A DNA stretch of 64,000 nucleotides from an uncultured Bacteroidales bacterium (GCA_902801325.1 CADCHQ010000017.1:124001-188000), one strand, 5' to 3'; shown: positions 25,695-34,513, numbered from the stretch's first letter. Numbers and translations are program-made. Notes: a model not told the origin generated them from the sequence alone.

Positions 25695-28370
25695 ATGATA
25701 AAGGTTCTCAAGATACTACACCATATACTCCCCTCCCTCGGGCAAACGCAAGTCAGGCGTCAGCGTTTGGGGAGCCTGCGACGGAGGGCAGGATTGGGGG
25801 TGGGGTCACTCATCCTCCTGCTCCTATGCTCCTGTTCTGAAACCAAGAACCTGGCCGAAAACGAAACCCTGTATGTGGGTATCAAGGAGATTGCCTACGA
25901 CCGCATGCCTAAGCACCAAGGCGAGAGCAATGACACCACAGGTGTCATCGCGGCGCTGGGCAATGCTTACAACACCGTTGCAGGACTCATCGAAGGCGAT
26001 GCCTCGGCTCGTGAAGCCCTCAATGCCATCCAAGGCGACTCGCTGGCGGCTCATGTCTCACCATTCACTCCCCTGCCCATTGACGCCAAGAAGGATCGTG
26101 AAGCCTATGCTACGGCGAAGAGTGAGGTGGAAGGAGCACTTGCCCACGCTCCCAATAACTCACTTATGGGTTCGTCATACTATCGTCAGCCACTGGCCAT
26201 TGGCTTGTGGACCTACAACCGCTATGTAGGCAGCACCAGCCGCTTTGGCAAATGGATGTTCAACACCTTTGCTGCCTCGCCCATCTACATAACTACGGTC
26301 AACCCTCGCGTGCGTACTCAGGTGGCTCAAAACACCCTTCGCAACTACGGATACTTCCGCGGACAAACGGCCTATAGCGAATTGCCACAAAAGAATCCCA
26401 AGAAGGCCAAAGTCTCCTATGAGATACACCCCGGCCCGTTGTTCCACATCGACTCCATCGCCTATCTGGGTTTCCCTCTCCGTGCCGATTCGCTCATTCA
26501 CGCCACCCAGCGTTTGACAAAGCTCCACAGAGGCGACCCCTTCAGCGTGCCTAATCTCGATGCCGAACGCACGCGCCTTTCCACCACCTTCCGCAACAAC
26601 GGTTACTTCTATTTCCGACCCGAATACATCGTCTACCGAGCCGACACGGTGGCCCGTCCGCTGCACGTCCAACTACAGGTCGTTCCCTCTGCCGACACGC
26701 CCGACCAAGCCCGCAGGCAATACTACATGGGCCGCACGCGCATCAATCTTTATGAAAACGAAGCCTTTACGCTCGTCGACACTTTGAGCCGTCCCGAGAA
26801 GATTTCGCGCAGCATGCGTCGCCAGATGGCTCGCTACATGAAACAGCATCCCGAGATAGCAGAGCGCATGGCTCGTCGCAATCGCATTCCCAGCGTCACT
26901 ATGGCTTATAGCGGCAAACCTGGACGTCCACCTTTGAAGATGCGTGCCATACGTCGTTACATCAATTACCGGCAAGGTAGTCTCTACGACCTGCGAAGCC
27001 TGCAGGCCATGCAGGACAACCTTGTAGCTATGGGCATATTCTCGCAAGCCAATGTCCGACTGAGTCCACGTGATACAACAGCCACCTGCGACACCCTGAA
27101 CACGGAGATTACCCTTCGCCTCGACAAGCCCTACGATGCTGAGTTCAAAGGAAACATCTCCACGAAGAGCAACGGTCTCGTCGGACCGGGTGTCAGCTTC
27201 TCCATGTCGAAGCAGAACGTGTTCCGTGGAGCCGAAACGCTCAGCCTCGATGCTTATGGTTCCTACGAATGGATGACAGGCGCTCAGATGAAGGGCAAAC
27301 ACAGTCTGATGAACTCCTACGAATGGGGAGCCGCCATCAATCTGGCCTACCCTCGCCTACTCCTCCTCGGACTGGGACAACGTTTCAATCGCCGTGCCAA
27401 AGCTACCACGACGTACAAACTCAGTGCCGACTGGCTCAACCGTTCAGGCTACTTCAGTCGCGTTTCGTTTGGAGCTCGTGTGAGTCACACCTATCAGCGT
27501 CGCTCGCGTGTGTTCCATGAGGTCGTGCCTTTCCGCCTCGACTACGAGAAACAATTGCACACAACGGCCAAGTTCGATAGCATCATCACCAACAACCAAG
27601 CCCTATACGCCTCACTACGTGACCAGTTTGTGCCCTCTGCACAGTACACCGTCACCCTTACCAACCCCGCCAGCCGCTATCACCAGCGACGCATCACCCT
27701 CAGCATCAAGGAGGCTGGCAACCTTACCAGTCTGGGCTATCGCATAGGAGGAAAACCATTCACGGAGAAGGACAAGAATCTCTTCGGAGTTCCCTTTGCC
27801 CAATACATCCGCCTCACAGCAGAATACACCCATCGCTATCGCATCGGGCAAACACAGACTTACCTCTGCTGGCGTGCCTTCGGTGGCATCATACACAGCT
27901 ATGGCAATGCGACCATTGCGCCCTATGCCGACCTCTTCACCGTGGGCGGTGCCAATTCCATTCGTGCCTTCGGTGTGCGCAGCATTGGTCCCGGAAGCTA
28001 CCATCCTGGCCATTCCCACTACAGTTATATCGACGAGATGGGTGACTTGAAACTCGAAGCCAACCTCGAATATCGTTTCCCCTTGGTAAGCAACCTTCAT
28101 GGGGCTTTGTTCATGGACGCTGGCAACGTTTGGTTGATGAAGAAGGACGAAAATCGCCCAGGTGGCACCATTAACGCCCGTTCTTTGGCTCGTGAGATAG
28201 CTTTAGGCACAGGTTTTGGACTTCGTTACGACCTTTCATTCCTCGTAATTCGCTTCGATGTCGGAATTGGATTGCACGCCCCATACGATACTGGTAAAAG
28301 TGGTTACTACAACATGACCAAATTCTGGGATTCTCTCGGCTTCCACCTTGCCGTTGGATACCCATTCTAA
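25695..28370 (+). CDS. tamL: TamL-like lipidated BamA/TamA-family outer membrane protein
   Basis: An 891-residue Omp85-family protein with N-terminal POTRA-like domains (RKNGYFYFRP-type turns, YRQGSLYDLRSLQAMQDNLV) and a C-terminal 16-strand barrel ending in the surface-antigen motif (FTVGGANSIRAFGVRSIGPG, LDAGN-like MDAGNVWL, FHLAVGYPF). A lipobox in ILLLLCSCSETKN makes it a lipoprotein, the feature that defines TamL, the Bacteroidetes counterpart of TamA. It directly follows tamB, as expected. The N-terminus is odd: 25728-25806, a CTCCCCTCCC...GGGGTGGGG repeat, encodes LPSLGQTQVRRQRLG and on to GLGVGS between the first residues and the hydrophobic core of the signal peptide. A start closer to the core is not obvious (no ATG), so the long n-region may be real. 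Confidence 0.85.
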   Translation: MIKVLKILHHILPSLGQTQVRRQRLGSLRRRAGLGVGSLILLLLCSCSETKNLAENETLYVGIKEIAYDRMPKHQGESNDTTGVIAALGNAYNTVAGLIEGDASAREALNAIQGDSLAAHVSPFTPLPIDAKKDREAYATAKSEVEGALAHAPNNSLMGSSYYRQPLAIGLWTYNRYVGSTSRFGKWMFNTFAASPIYITTVNPRVRTQVAQNTLRNYGYFRGQTAYSELPQKNPKKAKVSYEIHPGPLFHIDSIAYLGFPLRADSLIHATQRLTKLHRGDPFSVPNLDAERTRLSTTFRNNGYFYFRPEYIVYRADTVARPLHVQLQVVPSADTPDQARRQYYMGRTRINLYENEAFTLVDTLSRPEKISRSMRRQMARYMKQHPEIAERMARRNRIPSVTMAYSGKPGRPPLKMRAIRRYINYRQGSLYDLRSLQAMQDNLVAMGIFSQANVRLSPRDTTATCDTLNTEITLRLDKPYDAEFKGNISTKSNGLVGPGVSFSMSKQNVFRGAETLSLDAYGSYEWMTGAQMKGKHSLMNSYEWGAAINLAYPRLLLLGLGQRFNRRAKATTTYKLSADWLNRSGYFSRVSFGARVSHTYQRRSRVFHEVVPFRLDYEKQLHTTAKFDSIITNNQALYASLRDQFVPSAQYTVTLTNPASRYHQRRITLSIKEAGNLTSLGYRIGGKPFTEKDKNLFGVPFAQYIRLTAEYTHRYRIGQTQTYLCWRAFGGIIHSYGNATIAPYADLFTVGGANSIRAFGVRSIGPGSYHPGHSHYSYIDEMGDLKLEANLEYRFPLVSNLHGALFMDAGNVWLMKKDENRPGGTINARSLAREIALGTGFGLRYDLSFLVIRFDVGIGLHAPYDTGKSGYYNMTKFWDSLGFHLAVGYPF
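25728..25806. repeat. Composite CTCCCC...GGGGTGGGG element within the tamL signal region
   Basis: Starts CTCCCCTCCCTCGG, carries a 45-bp insert with its own dyad (AAACGCAAG / CAGCGTTTGG), and ends AGGATTGGGGGTGGGG. It lies fully in frame inside the tamL 5' end. Confidence 0.7.
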
Positions 28371-28553
28371 AACCCATACGACTTATTACACTTGAGACTA
28401 CGTCTCGCGCTCGGCCTTTGGACGCTTGCGTAGTGAAACGGAGCAAGAACCTGCTCTCACTCAATCGCGGCCTTGAGATTTGAGGCACTCGTAACTGCTT
28501 CCAGGGTTACGCCAAAGTGTTTGTGCACTATCGTCTTGATGATTAGAAATAAA

Positions 28554-28651
28554 GACCATGGTCTTAATGCGATAGGACTATGGTCTTATGGGTGTAAGAC
28601 CATGGTCTTTCAATCAAAAGACCATGGTCCATTTATGTGAAGACTATGGTC
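28554..28651. repeat. 22-bp-period array of GACCATGGTC palindromes (five copies)
   Basis: Cores start at 28554, 28576, 28598, 28620 and 28642, all exactly 22 bp apart. Three are GACCATGGTC (perfect palindromes) and two are GACTATGGTC. The 12-bp spacers are not conserved, so the period is kept while the spacer sequence drifts. The array lies between tamL and a small membrane protein gene. Confidence 0.93.
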
Positions 28652-28950
28652 CCTTTACTAAGATACGCATACGATTCGAGTCATTCGCCCTTGAGGGGGC
28701 CAGTTATCCCCTACTGACACCATTTCTCCTTCATGCGAGGCCTATGGGTTTCTGGCATAAAATATTAAGGGCGAAAGACCACGCTTGGCAAGCGAGGCGT
28801 CATGCCTGCCAAAGCATCAGGTGGAGATAAACCTAGAATCGCGAACTGCCCAACAACGGGAGAGAGATTTACCGGCCCCCATTTCCTACCGAACTGCCTG
28901 AAAATGAAGAAAAAAGTGTCAAAATGTTTTCTCGTTACAAGAATAATCAC

Positions 28951-28959
28951 TACATTTGC
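28951..28959 (+). promoter_or_regulatory. Promoter -7 box of the GlsB-like gene
   Basis: TACATTTGC fits the -7 consensus; the leader to the ATG at 28996 would be about 30 nt. Confidence 0.55.
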
Positions 28960-28995
28960 AACGATCATATGATCAAACCTTAAATTATTACTATT

Positions 28996-29229
28996 ATGGG
29001 ATTTATTTTGTGGATTCTTTATGGCTTGTGCGCAGGCGCCTGTGCATCATGGCTGCTGGGTTCAACCCACGAGTGGTACTGGAACATCATCATCGGTATC
29101 GTAGGTAGTATTGTGGGTGGATTCGTTGCTGGCTTGCTGGGTATCAAGAGCAGCAACTGGATTGGCCAGTTCATCATCGCCGTAATCGGCGCCGTAATTT
29201 GCCTCCTACTTTACAACTATCTGGCTTAG
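28996..29229 (+). CDS. GlsB/YeaQ/YmgE-family small membrane protein
   Basis: A 77-residue, very hydrophobic protein with three membrane segments: FILWILYGLCAGACASWLLG, WNIIIGIVGSIVGGFVAGLL and FIIAVIGAVICLLLYNYLA. The glycine-rich GIVGSIVGGF pattern is that of the transglycosylase-associated family, whose members are often stress-induced but have no established activity. It is monocistronic, with its own promoter and a terminator 42 bp after the stop. Confidence 0.85.
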   Translation: MGFILWILYGLCAGACASWLLGSTHEWYWNIIIGIVGSIVGGFVAGLLGIKSSNWIGQFIIAVIGAVICLLLYNYLA

Positions 29230-29270
29230 CGCCCCGCATTCGTCGGCAGAGCGACGCAAACATCTAACTG

Positions 29271-29314
29271 GCAAGGAGCAGACGGGAACACCGAGGCTCC
29301 TTGCTTGGTTTTTA
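29271..29314 (+). terminator. Intrinsic terminator after the GlsB-like gene
   Basis: GCAAGGAGC (29271-29279) pairs with GCTCCTTGC (29296-29304), followed by TTGGTTTTTAC. Confidence 0.75.
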
Positions 29315-29401
29315 CATCATTGTTGAGCAATAGCCTTTGGCACACTATACCACACCACAAATATGATTCAGGTCACATTGCTATAAATTCCTATCCTTTT
29401 A

Positions 29402-29434
29402 TTTGGCATTGCACTCGATTTTCACTATCTTTGC
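29402..29434 (+). promoter_or_regulatory. Promoter of the nucleotidyltransferase gene
   Basis: TTTG at 29402-29405 and TATCTTTGC at 29426-29434, 20 bp apart; one of the best promoter matches in the window. Confidence 0.75.
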
Positions 29435-29477
29435 AGACACTAAAACTAATATAAACCATATAAACATTACTAACGAC

Positions 29478-30392
29478 ATGAAACCTACATTGTTTCTTTT
29501 GGCTGCCGGTATGGGTAGCCGCTATGGCGGTCTGAAGCAGCTTGACGGACTGGGACCTCACGGAGAGACCATCATGGACTACAGCATCTACGATGCCATT
29601 CAGGCTGGATTCGGCAAAATCGTTTGGGTGATTCGCAGAGACTTCGAGGAGCAGTTCCGCACTCAGATTCTGGCTAAGTATGAAGGTCATGTGCCTTGTG
29701 AACTGTGTTTCCAGAGCTTGGACGCTCTGCCCGAGGGTTTCAGCGTTCCCGAAGGTCGCATTAAGCCTTGGGGTACGAACCACGCCGTGCTGATGGGTAA
29801 GGATGTCATCAACGAGCCTTTTGCCGTACTGAACTGCGACGACTTCTACGATCGTGATGCTTTCCGCGTAATGGGTAAATTCCTCAGCGAGCTCCCCGAG
29901 GGCTCAACTGGCAAGTATGCTATGGTGGGCTTCCGTGTTGACAACACGCTGAGCGAAAGCGGTACCGTGAGCCGCGGTATCTGCGAGAACGATGAGAAGA
30001 CTCATCACCTGACCTCCGTAGTAGAACGTACGAAGATTGAGCGTCACGATGGCGTTGTGCAATATCTGGATGAGGATGGCAAGTGGGTTAGCATTCCTGA
30101 CACCACTCCCGTTTCGATGAACTTCTGGGGCTTCACTCCCGACTACTTCAAGCACAGTGAGGAGTACTTCAAGCAGTTCCTTTCTGATCCGAAGAACATC
30201 GAGAACCTGAAGGCAGAGTTCTTCATCCCCCTGATGGTCGACCATCTGATTCGCACAGGGCAGGCTACATGTGAAGTTCTCGACACCACTTCCAAGTGGT
30301 TCGGAGTAACTTATCCTGAGGATCGTCCTGAAGTAGTTGCCAAATTGGCTAAACTGCACGAGGAAGGTCAGTATCCCGAGAAGATGTTCTAA
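29478..30392 (+). CDS. Sugar-phosphate nucleotidyltransferase family protein
   Basis: 304 residues, starting with the nucleotide-binding signature LLAAGMGSRYGGLKQLDG, followed by METAL-type acidic sites (NCDDFYDRDA) and a sugar-binding region (VSMNFWGFTPDYF). The fold is that of GT-A-like NDP-sugar pyrophosphorylases, which join a nucleotide to a sugar-1-phosphate; the exact sugar cannot be read from the sequence. The ATG at 29478 is preferred because the upstream frame (from 29403) overlaps the promoter. Codon use resembles highly expressed genes. It ends with a hairpin formed from a GGATTAAGG repeat (30421-30453). Confidence 0.85.
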   Translation: MKPTLFLLAAGMGSRYGGLKQLDGLGPHGETIMDYSIYDAIQAGFGKIVWVIRRDFEEQFRTQILAKYEGHVPCELCFQSLDALPEGFSVPEGRIKPWGTNHAVLMGKDVINEPFAVLNCDDFYDRDAFRVMGKFLSELPEGSTGKYAMVGFRVDNTLSESGTVSRGICENDEKTHHLTSVVERTKIERHDGVVQYLDEDGKWVSIPDTTPVSMNFWGFTPDYFKHSEEYFKQFLSDPKNIENLKAEFFIPLMVDHLIRTGQATCEVLDTTSKWFGVTYPEDRPEVVAKLAKLHEEGQYPEKMF

Positions 30393-30420
30393 ACTTCGTG
30401 GATTAAGAATTAAAGATTAG

Positions 30421-30453
30421 GGATTAAGGTTTGGTAGAAACCGGCCTTAATCC
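30421..30453 (+). terminator. Hairpin after the nucleotidyltransferase gene
   Basis: GGATTAAGG pairs with CCTTAATCC, with an inner GGTTT/AAACC stem; a T-rich tail (TTATTCTTTATAGTTTT) follows. The arms are pieces of the GATTAAGG interspersed repeat. Confidence 0.55.
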
Positions 30454-30500
30454 TTATTCTTTATAGTTTTATTCCCTATTCTTATAATCCCAAATCCTGC

Positions 30501-32471
30501 ATGGTTTCGATAGAGAATCTTTGCGTTGAATTCAGCACCAAGCCGCTATTCACAAACGTGAGTTATGTGATTAACGACCGAGACCGAATTGCCTTTGTCG
30601 GAAAGAACGGAGCGGGAAAGAGCACTATGCTCAAGATCATCGCCGGACTGCAAAAGCCAACAACTGGAACGGTGGCCTTGCCCAAGGAGACATCCATCGG
30701 CTATCTGCCGCAGGTGATGGAAGTTACCGACGAGCGCACCGTTCGTCAGGAAACGCAACTTGCTTTCGCCCATATCCATGAAATGCAGGCCGAGCTGGAC
30801 CACCTGAACTGCCAACTGGCCGAGCACACCGACTACGAGAGCGCAGAATATATGGCACTGGTGGAACGCTTCACGCAAACTGACGAACGATTCCACTTGA
30901 TGGGAGGCATGAACTACCAGGCAGAACTGGAGCGCACACTCATTGGGTTAGGATTCCGCCAGTCCGACTTCGACCGCCCAACGGGAGAATTCTCAGGAGG
31001 CTGGCGCATGCGTATAGAACTGGCAAAAATTCTCTTACAACGACCCGACGTGCTACTGCTCGACGAGCCTACCAACCACCTCGACATCGACAGCATTCAG
31101 TGGCTCGAGCAATTCCTCATCAATCACCAAGGTGCAGTGGTTATGGTCTCGCACGACCGCGCATTCATCAATAACGTGACTAACCGCACCATCGAAATCT
31201 CCTGCGGACAAATTTACGACTACAAGGTAAAGTACGATGAATACGTAACCTTGCGTGCTGAACGCCGCGAGCAACAACTGCGAGCTTACGAAAACCAGCA
31301 GAAGGAAATTGCAGAAACGCGCGACTTCATAGAGAGATTCCGTTATAAAGCTACCAAAGCCAACCAAGTGCAAAGCCGCATAAAAGCGTTGGAAAAGATT
31401 GTACCCATCGAGATTGACGAGGTGGACAACTCAAGATTGCGTCTGCGATTCACATGCAGTCAGCGCTCGGGCGACTTCCCAATCATTTGCGACGATGTGG
31501 CAAAGGCATACGGTGAAGCGCCAGTTTTCTCCCACGTCAATCTTCAGTTAAGGAGAGGTGAGAAAGTGGCCTTTGTGGGACGCAACGGTGAAGGAAAGAC
31601 AACACTGGTGAAGTGCATCATGGGCGCGATTCCTTTCGACGGGAATCTGAAGATAGGTCACAATGTGGAAATTGGCTATTTCGCACAGAACCAAGCACAA
31701 CTGCTCGACGGTGAGCTGACGGTGTTCGAAACCATTGACCGTGCAGCACGCGGAGAGATTCGTACCAAGATTCGTGACATTCTGGGCGCATTTATGTTTG
31801 GAGGCGAAGAATCGGACAAGAAGGTTAAAGTGCTGTCTGGTGGCGAACGCACACGTTTGGCGATGATAAAGCTATTGCTCGAGCCTGTGAACCTACTCAT
31901 CCTCGACGAGCCTACCAACCATCTCGACATGCGTTCGAAGGACGTACTCAAGGAGGCCATACGTCAATTCGACGGTTCTGCTATCATCGTCAGCCACGAC
32001 CGTGATTTCCTCGACGGACTTGTAAGTCGTGTCTATGTCTTCGGCGGCGGGCAAGTGAGAGAGCATCTAGGAGGAATGTATGACTATCTGAAGACCCAAT
32101 CTGACTCACGGACCCTCCCCCGTCCCCTCCCTGTTAAGGAGGGGAGTAATTACAACGCCAAAGAAAAAACTACGCCCTCCCTTCGAGGAGGGAATGAGGA
32201 GGGGGCTGTAGCATGGGCCGAGCAGAAGGCTCAAGCCCGCCAACGAAAGAAACTGGAGAAGGCTGTTAGCGATGCAGAACAAACTGTAGCCGAGTTAGAA
32301 CAAGCCATCAGTATATTGGAGACCAAAATGGCAACACCCGAAGGCGGTAGTGACCTCACAATCTATGAAAAACACGGCCGACTGAAGCAACAACTCACCC
32401 AAACCGAGGACGAATGGACCAAAGCGATGGAGGCTTTGGAGGCATTCGAAACTTCAAATTCAGTCGAATAA
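30501..32471 (+). CDS. ABC-F family ATPase (ribosome-associated)
   Basis: 656 residues with two ATPase cassettes and no membrane domain, the ABC-F plan of cytoplasmic proteins that act on ribosomes. Cassette 1: Walker A GKNGAGKST at 34-42, signature FSGGWRMR, Walker B LLLDEPTNHLD. Cassette 2: Walker A GRNGEGKTT, signature LSGGERTR, Walker B LLILDEPTNHLD. A C-terminal coiled coil (about 575-650, KKLEKAVSDAEQTVAELEQA) makes it Uup/YdiF-like. Residues about 536-571 (RTLPRPLPVKEGSN ... TTPSLRGGNEEGA) are encoded by two GGAGGG/CCCTCC repeat elements lying in frame between cassette 2 and the coiled coil. Confidence 0.9.
   Translation: MVSIENLCVEFSTKPLFTNVSYVINDRDRIAFVGKNGAGKSTMLKIIAGLQKPTTGTVALPKETSIGYLPQVMEVTDERTVRQETQLAFAHIHEMQAELDHLNCQLAEHTDYESAEYMALVERFTQTDERFHLMGGMNYQAELERTLIGLGFRQSDFDRPTGEFSGGWRMRIELAKILLQRPDVLLLDEPTNHLDIDSIQWLEQFLINHQGAVVMVSHDRAFINNVTNRTIEISCGQIYDYKVKYDEYVTLRAERREQQLRAYENQQKEIAETRDFIERFRYKATKANQVQSRIKALEKIVPIEIDEVDNSRLRLRFTCSQRSGDFPIICDDVAKAYGEAPVFSHVNLQLRRGEKVAFVGRNGEGKTTLVKCIMGAIPFDGNLKIGHNVEIGYFAQNQAQLLDGELTVFETIDRAARGEIRTKIRDILGAFMFGGEESDKKVKVLSGGERTRLAMIKLLLEPVNLLILDEPTNHLDMRSKDVLKEAIRQFDGSAIIVSHDRDFLDGLVSRVYVFGGGQVREHLGGMYDYLKTQSDSRTLPRPLPVKEGSNYNAKEKTTPSLRGGNEEGAVAWAEQKAQARQRKKLEKAVSDAEQTVAELEQAISILETKMATPEGGSDLTIYEKHGRLKQQLTQTEDEWTKAMEALEAFETSNSVE
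32113..32216. repeat. Two palindromic CCCTCC/GGAGGG repeats inside the ABC-F gene
   Basis: CCCCTCCCTGTTAAGGAGGGG and CGCCCTCCCTTCGAGGAGGG flank a short AT-rich segment; reading stays in frame across both, adding about 35 residues of proline/glycine-rich linker. Confidence 0.85.
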
Positions 32472-32541
32472 TCTGCTTTATTGAGGGTACAAAAGGGGCA
32501 AAATTTACGACAAAGCGGAAGTGAGAGGCTGGAATGAACCA

Positions 32542-34386
32542 TTACCTCAACGGAGAGCCTAAGTAAACTTTACCATCTACGACATACACGGCTTTTTTAG
32601 ATTGATAATTAGAATTTGAGAACTGAGAATTATTAACGCGACGACCGCTAAGGTCAAAGACAGCGTTAGGCCCATTCTTAATTCTTAATTCTTCATTCTT
32701 AACTTCTTCAATGCCATCATAGAGGGGATCGAGGGCATGAAGGCGGTCGAGTTGCTTGTGAAGCCTGACAAGAGTATTGTAGCGAGTGTCTGGTGTGGCA
32801 TCCTGAAGGCTTGCGAGCAGGCTTTGGAGGATATCCTTATAATAAGTATCAACAGCGGGGCTATTGATGACCTCCTGAGCACGCTCAACATACCAAGGCT
32901 GAATGACCCGCCCAATGCTATCGTTACGATGGCGACGAACGAGTTGGACTCGACCGGCCCAAAGTTCATCACCTGCTGCCAAATCGCCGAATAGTCCGAT
33001 TGTAAGTTTTCCATTTACCGCCAGTCCACAAGCACTCTGCAGGAAGTCGCCATTAAGCATCTGACGACTGATGGCATCGGCAGTCGTAGGCAAGTTGCTC
33101 AGTTGGGAACCATCGAGCATGGGAGTGGTAACCCCATTCACCCGAATCTGCGGTCCCTCGTGAGAGGCAAAACCCTGAATGAGGACTTCGTAGTAACCAT
33201 CCGTCAATCCCGACAAGCCCTGCTCAATGGAGAAACTGCCATCAGCTGCATGCATTAGGGGCAGAAAGGCACTACCCAAGCCTGACTCAAGAGTAGTCCC
33301 CTCGGCCTTCGATATTGTCCACCCTTTCATTTGGCTTTTCATAAAGTCGCCATTGACGAGTTTATAGTCCATGCGAGCCCCATCCTCCTTATAGAAAATG
33401 GGAGCATCCTGTTCGGTATAAGACGGAGTTCCACCCTTGACATAGGGCCACCCCTGGCTATCCCAGCGCAAACGATCGAGCAGAATGACGCGACCCTTGC
33501 TGTCATCGGAAGCATCGTAGGCATGATACAGAATCCAGTCCTGTCCCTCGTCGTCGGTAACGATTTCACTGTTGTGCCCAGGACCTATCCACTTGCTGTT
33601 TTTGGAGAGGAGAAGCGTGTAGCCATTATTGGTCATCAGTTTTCCATCCTTACTCATATAAGGGCCCAAGAGGTTCGTAGAACGGCCAACCACCGTCTGA
33701 TAGGTGGAACGGAGTCCTTCGCAGCAGGCGCCGATGCTGGCAAAGAGATAGTAGTGGTTGCCGTGCTTGTGAATCATGGCTCCTTCGAAGGCGGTCCCTG
33801 CAATCTTCTTTATCTTATTCATGTCACGCACCTTCAAGCCGTCGTCAGTGAGTTCGGTGATGTAGATGCCATTGAACGAGCCCCAAGCAAGATATTTCTT
33901 ATCCCACTCCTCTATGTAGACAGGGTCGATGCTGTTTTCCACCTTTATCTCCGTACTGCGGAAGAGTCGGCCGCGGTCGGTGAATTTATATGGTGTAAGT
34001 CCTTTTGCAACGCCAATGCCCGTGCGTGAACCATTTCCCCACAGAGCCGAAGCGTAGTACATGAGAAAGTGTCCGTCGACATAATTGACATCGCTTGCCC
34101 AGAGGCTGTAATAATCGGTATGCTGCTTGCCGTCCTTGACATAGGTCGTGTCGTTCCATGTGGGACGACCAAAGACATCGGAGACATTGGTCCAATGCAC
34201 CAAGTCCATACTCTTTTGCGTCCGGCAGCCTGTGGCATAACTATAGAAGGTGCCGTCCTGTGCACGCTGAATGCTGGGGTCAGGCGCATCGATATCGTAA
34301 ACAGGATTGGTGTACTTCTGGGCAAAGACATTACCCATGAAGAACGAAGCGTGAATAATGAGGGATAAAAGGAAGAACCGTTTCAT
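32542..34386 (-). CDS. Glycoside hydrolase family 43 (arabinan-active type), type IX secreted
   Basis: A 614-residue secreted five-bladed propeller enzyme. Signal peptide MKRFFLLSLIIHASFFMGNV-FAQ; the catalytic base is D36 in DAPDPS, with the pKa-tuning aspartate in NSIDPVYIEEW and the acid glutamate in FEGAMIHKHG. GPGHNSEIVTDDEG and WILYHAYDA are typical of arabinanase-like GH43; substrate specificity is inferred. A jelly-roll carbohydrate-binding module follows (FSIEQGLSGLTDGYYEVLIQ), then a spacer, then AVFDLSGRRV ... AVYVVDGKVYL, a type IX sorting signal. Two AATTAAGAAT/GAGAATT repeats sit in frame in this tail (KNEELRIKN, NNSQFSNSNYQSKK). The ATG at 34386 is preferred over the upstream open frame because the signal peptide begins there. 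It is transcribed divergently from the GH31 gene. Confidence 0.87.
   Translation of the reverse strand: MKRFFLLSLIIHASFFMGNVFAQKYTNPVYDIDAPDPSIQRAQDGTFYSYATGCRTQKSMDLVHWTNVSDVFGRPTWNDTTYVKDGKQHTDYYSLWASDVNYVDGHFLMYYASALWGNGSRTGIGVAKGLTPYKFTDRGRLFRSTEIKVENSIDPVYIEEWDKKYLAWGSFNGIYITELTDDGLKVRDMNKIKKIAGTAFEGAMIHKHGNHYYLFASIGACCEGLRSTYQTVVGRSTNLLGPYMSKDGKLMTNNGYTLLLSKNSKWIGPGHNSEIVTDDEGQDWILYHAYDASDDSKGRVILLDRLRWDSQGWPYVKGGTPSYTEQDAPIFYKEDGARMDYKLVNGDFMKSQMKGWTISKAEGTTLESGLGSAFLPLMHAADGSFSIEQGLSGLTDGYYEVLIQGFASHEGPQIRVNGVTTPMLDGSQLSNLPTTADAISRQMLNGDFLQSACGLAVNGKLTIGLFGDLAAGDELWAGRVQLVRRHRNDSIGRVIQPWYVERAQEVINSPAVDTYYKDILQSLLASLQDATPDTRYNTLVRLHKQLDRLHALDPLYDGIEEVKNEELRIKNGPNAVFDLSGRRVNNSQFSNSNYQSKKAVYVVDGKVYLGSPLR
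32601..32706. repeat. Interspersed AT-rich repeats in the GH43 C-terminal region
   Basis: Two elements, at 32601-32635 (ATTAGAATTTGAGAACTGAG) and 32672-32706 (CTTAATTCTTAATTCTTC), flank the sorting-signal core VFDLSGRR and keep the frame. Confidence 0.75.
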
Positions 34387-34513
34387 AAGACATTTATGGT
34401 TACAACGATACACAATATACACTATCAGCAAAGAACAAGGCTTTCTTCATCGGTTTTAACGAATTGTCTCATTATTTAGACAAGTTGTAGCACCATATCG
34501 GGTGGAGACTGCC

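Larger units (their letters stand above)
28371..28995. other. Intergenic region with repeat remnants and the 22-bp array
   Basis: No credible gene in 625 bp. At 28391-28480 pieces of the repeat families seen at 7221 and 8234 are joined (CTTGAGACTACGTCTCGCG, GGACGCTTGCGTAGTGAAAC, and the inverse complement of GCGATTGAGTGAGAGCAG). 28554-28651 is the phased palindrome array; 28660-28950 shows nothing recognisable apart from the promoter at 28951. Confidence 0.7.

Noticed and set aside
28466..28560. Minus-strand stretch reading IIKTIVHKHFGVTLEAVTSA then SNLKAAIE-stop, resembling the end of a helical DNA-binding protein
   Set aside because: No start, only about 30 codons, and its stop lies in an interspersed repeat; no family could be named. 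At most a decayed gene end.
28554..28651. CRISPR array
   Set aside because: Units are far too short (10-bp core, 12-bp spacer), cores are palindromic, and no cas genes are present.
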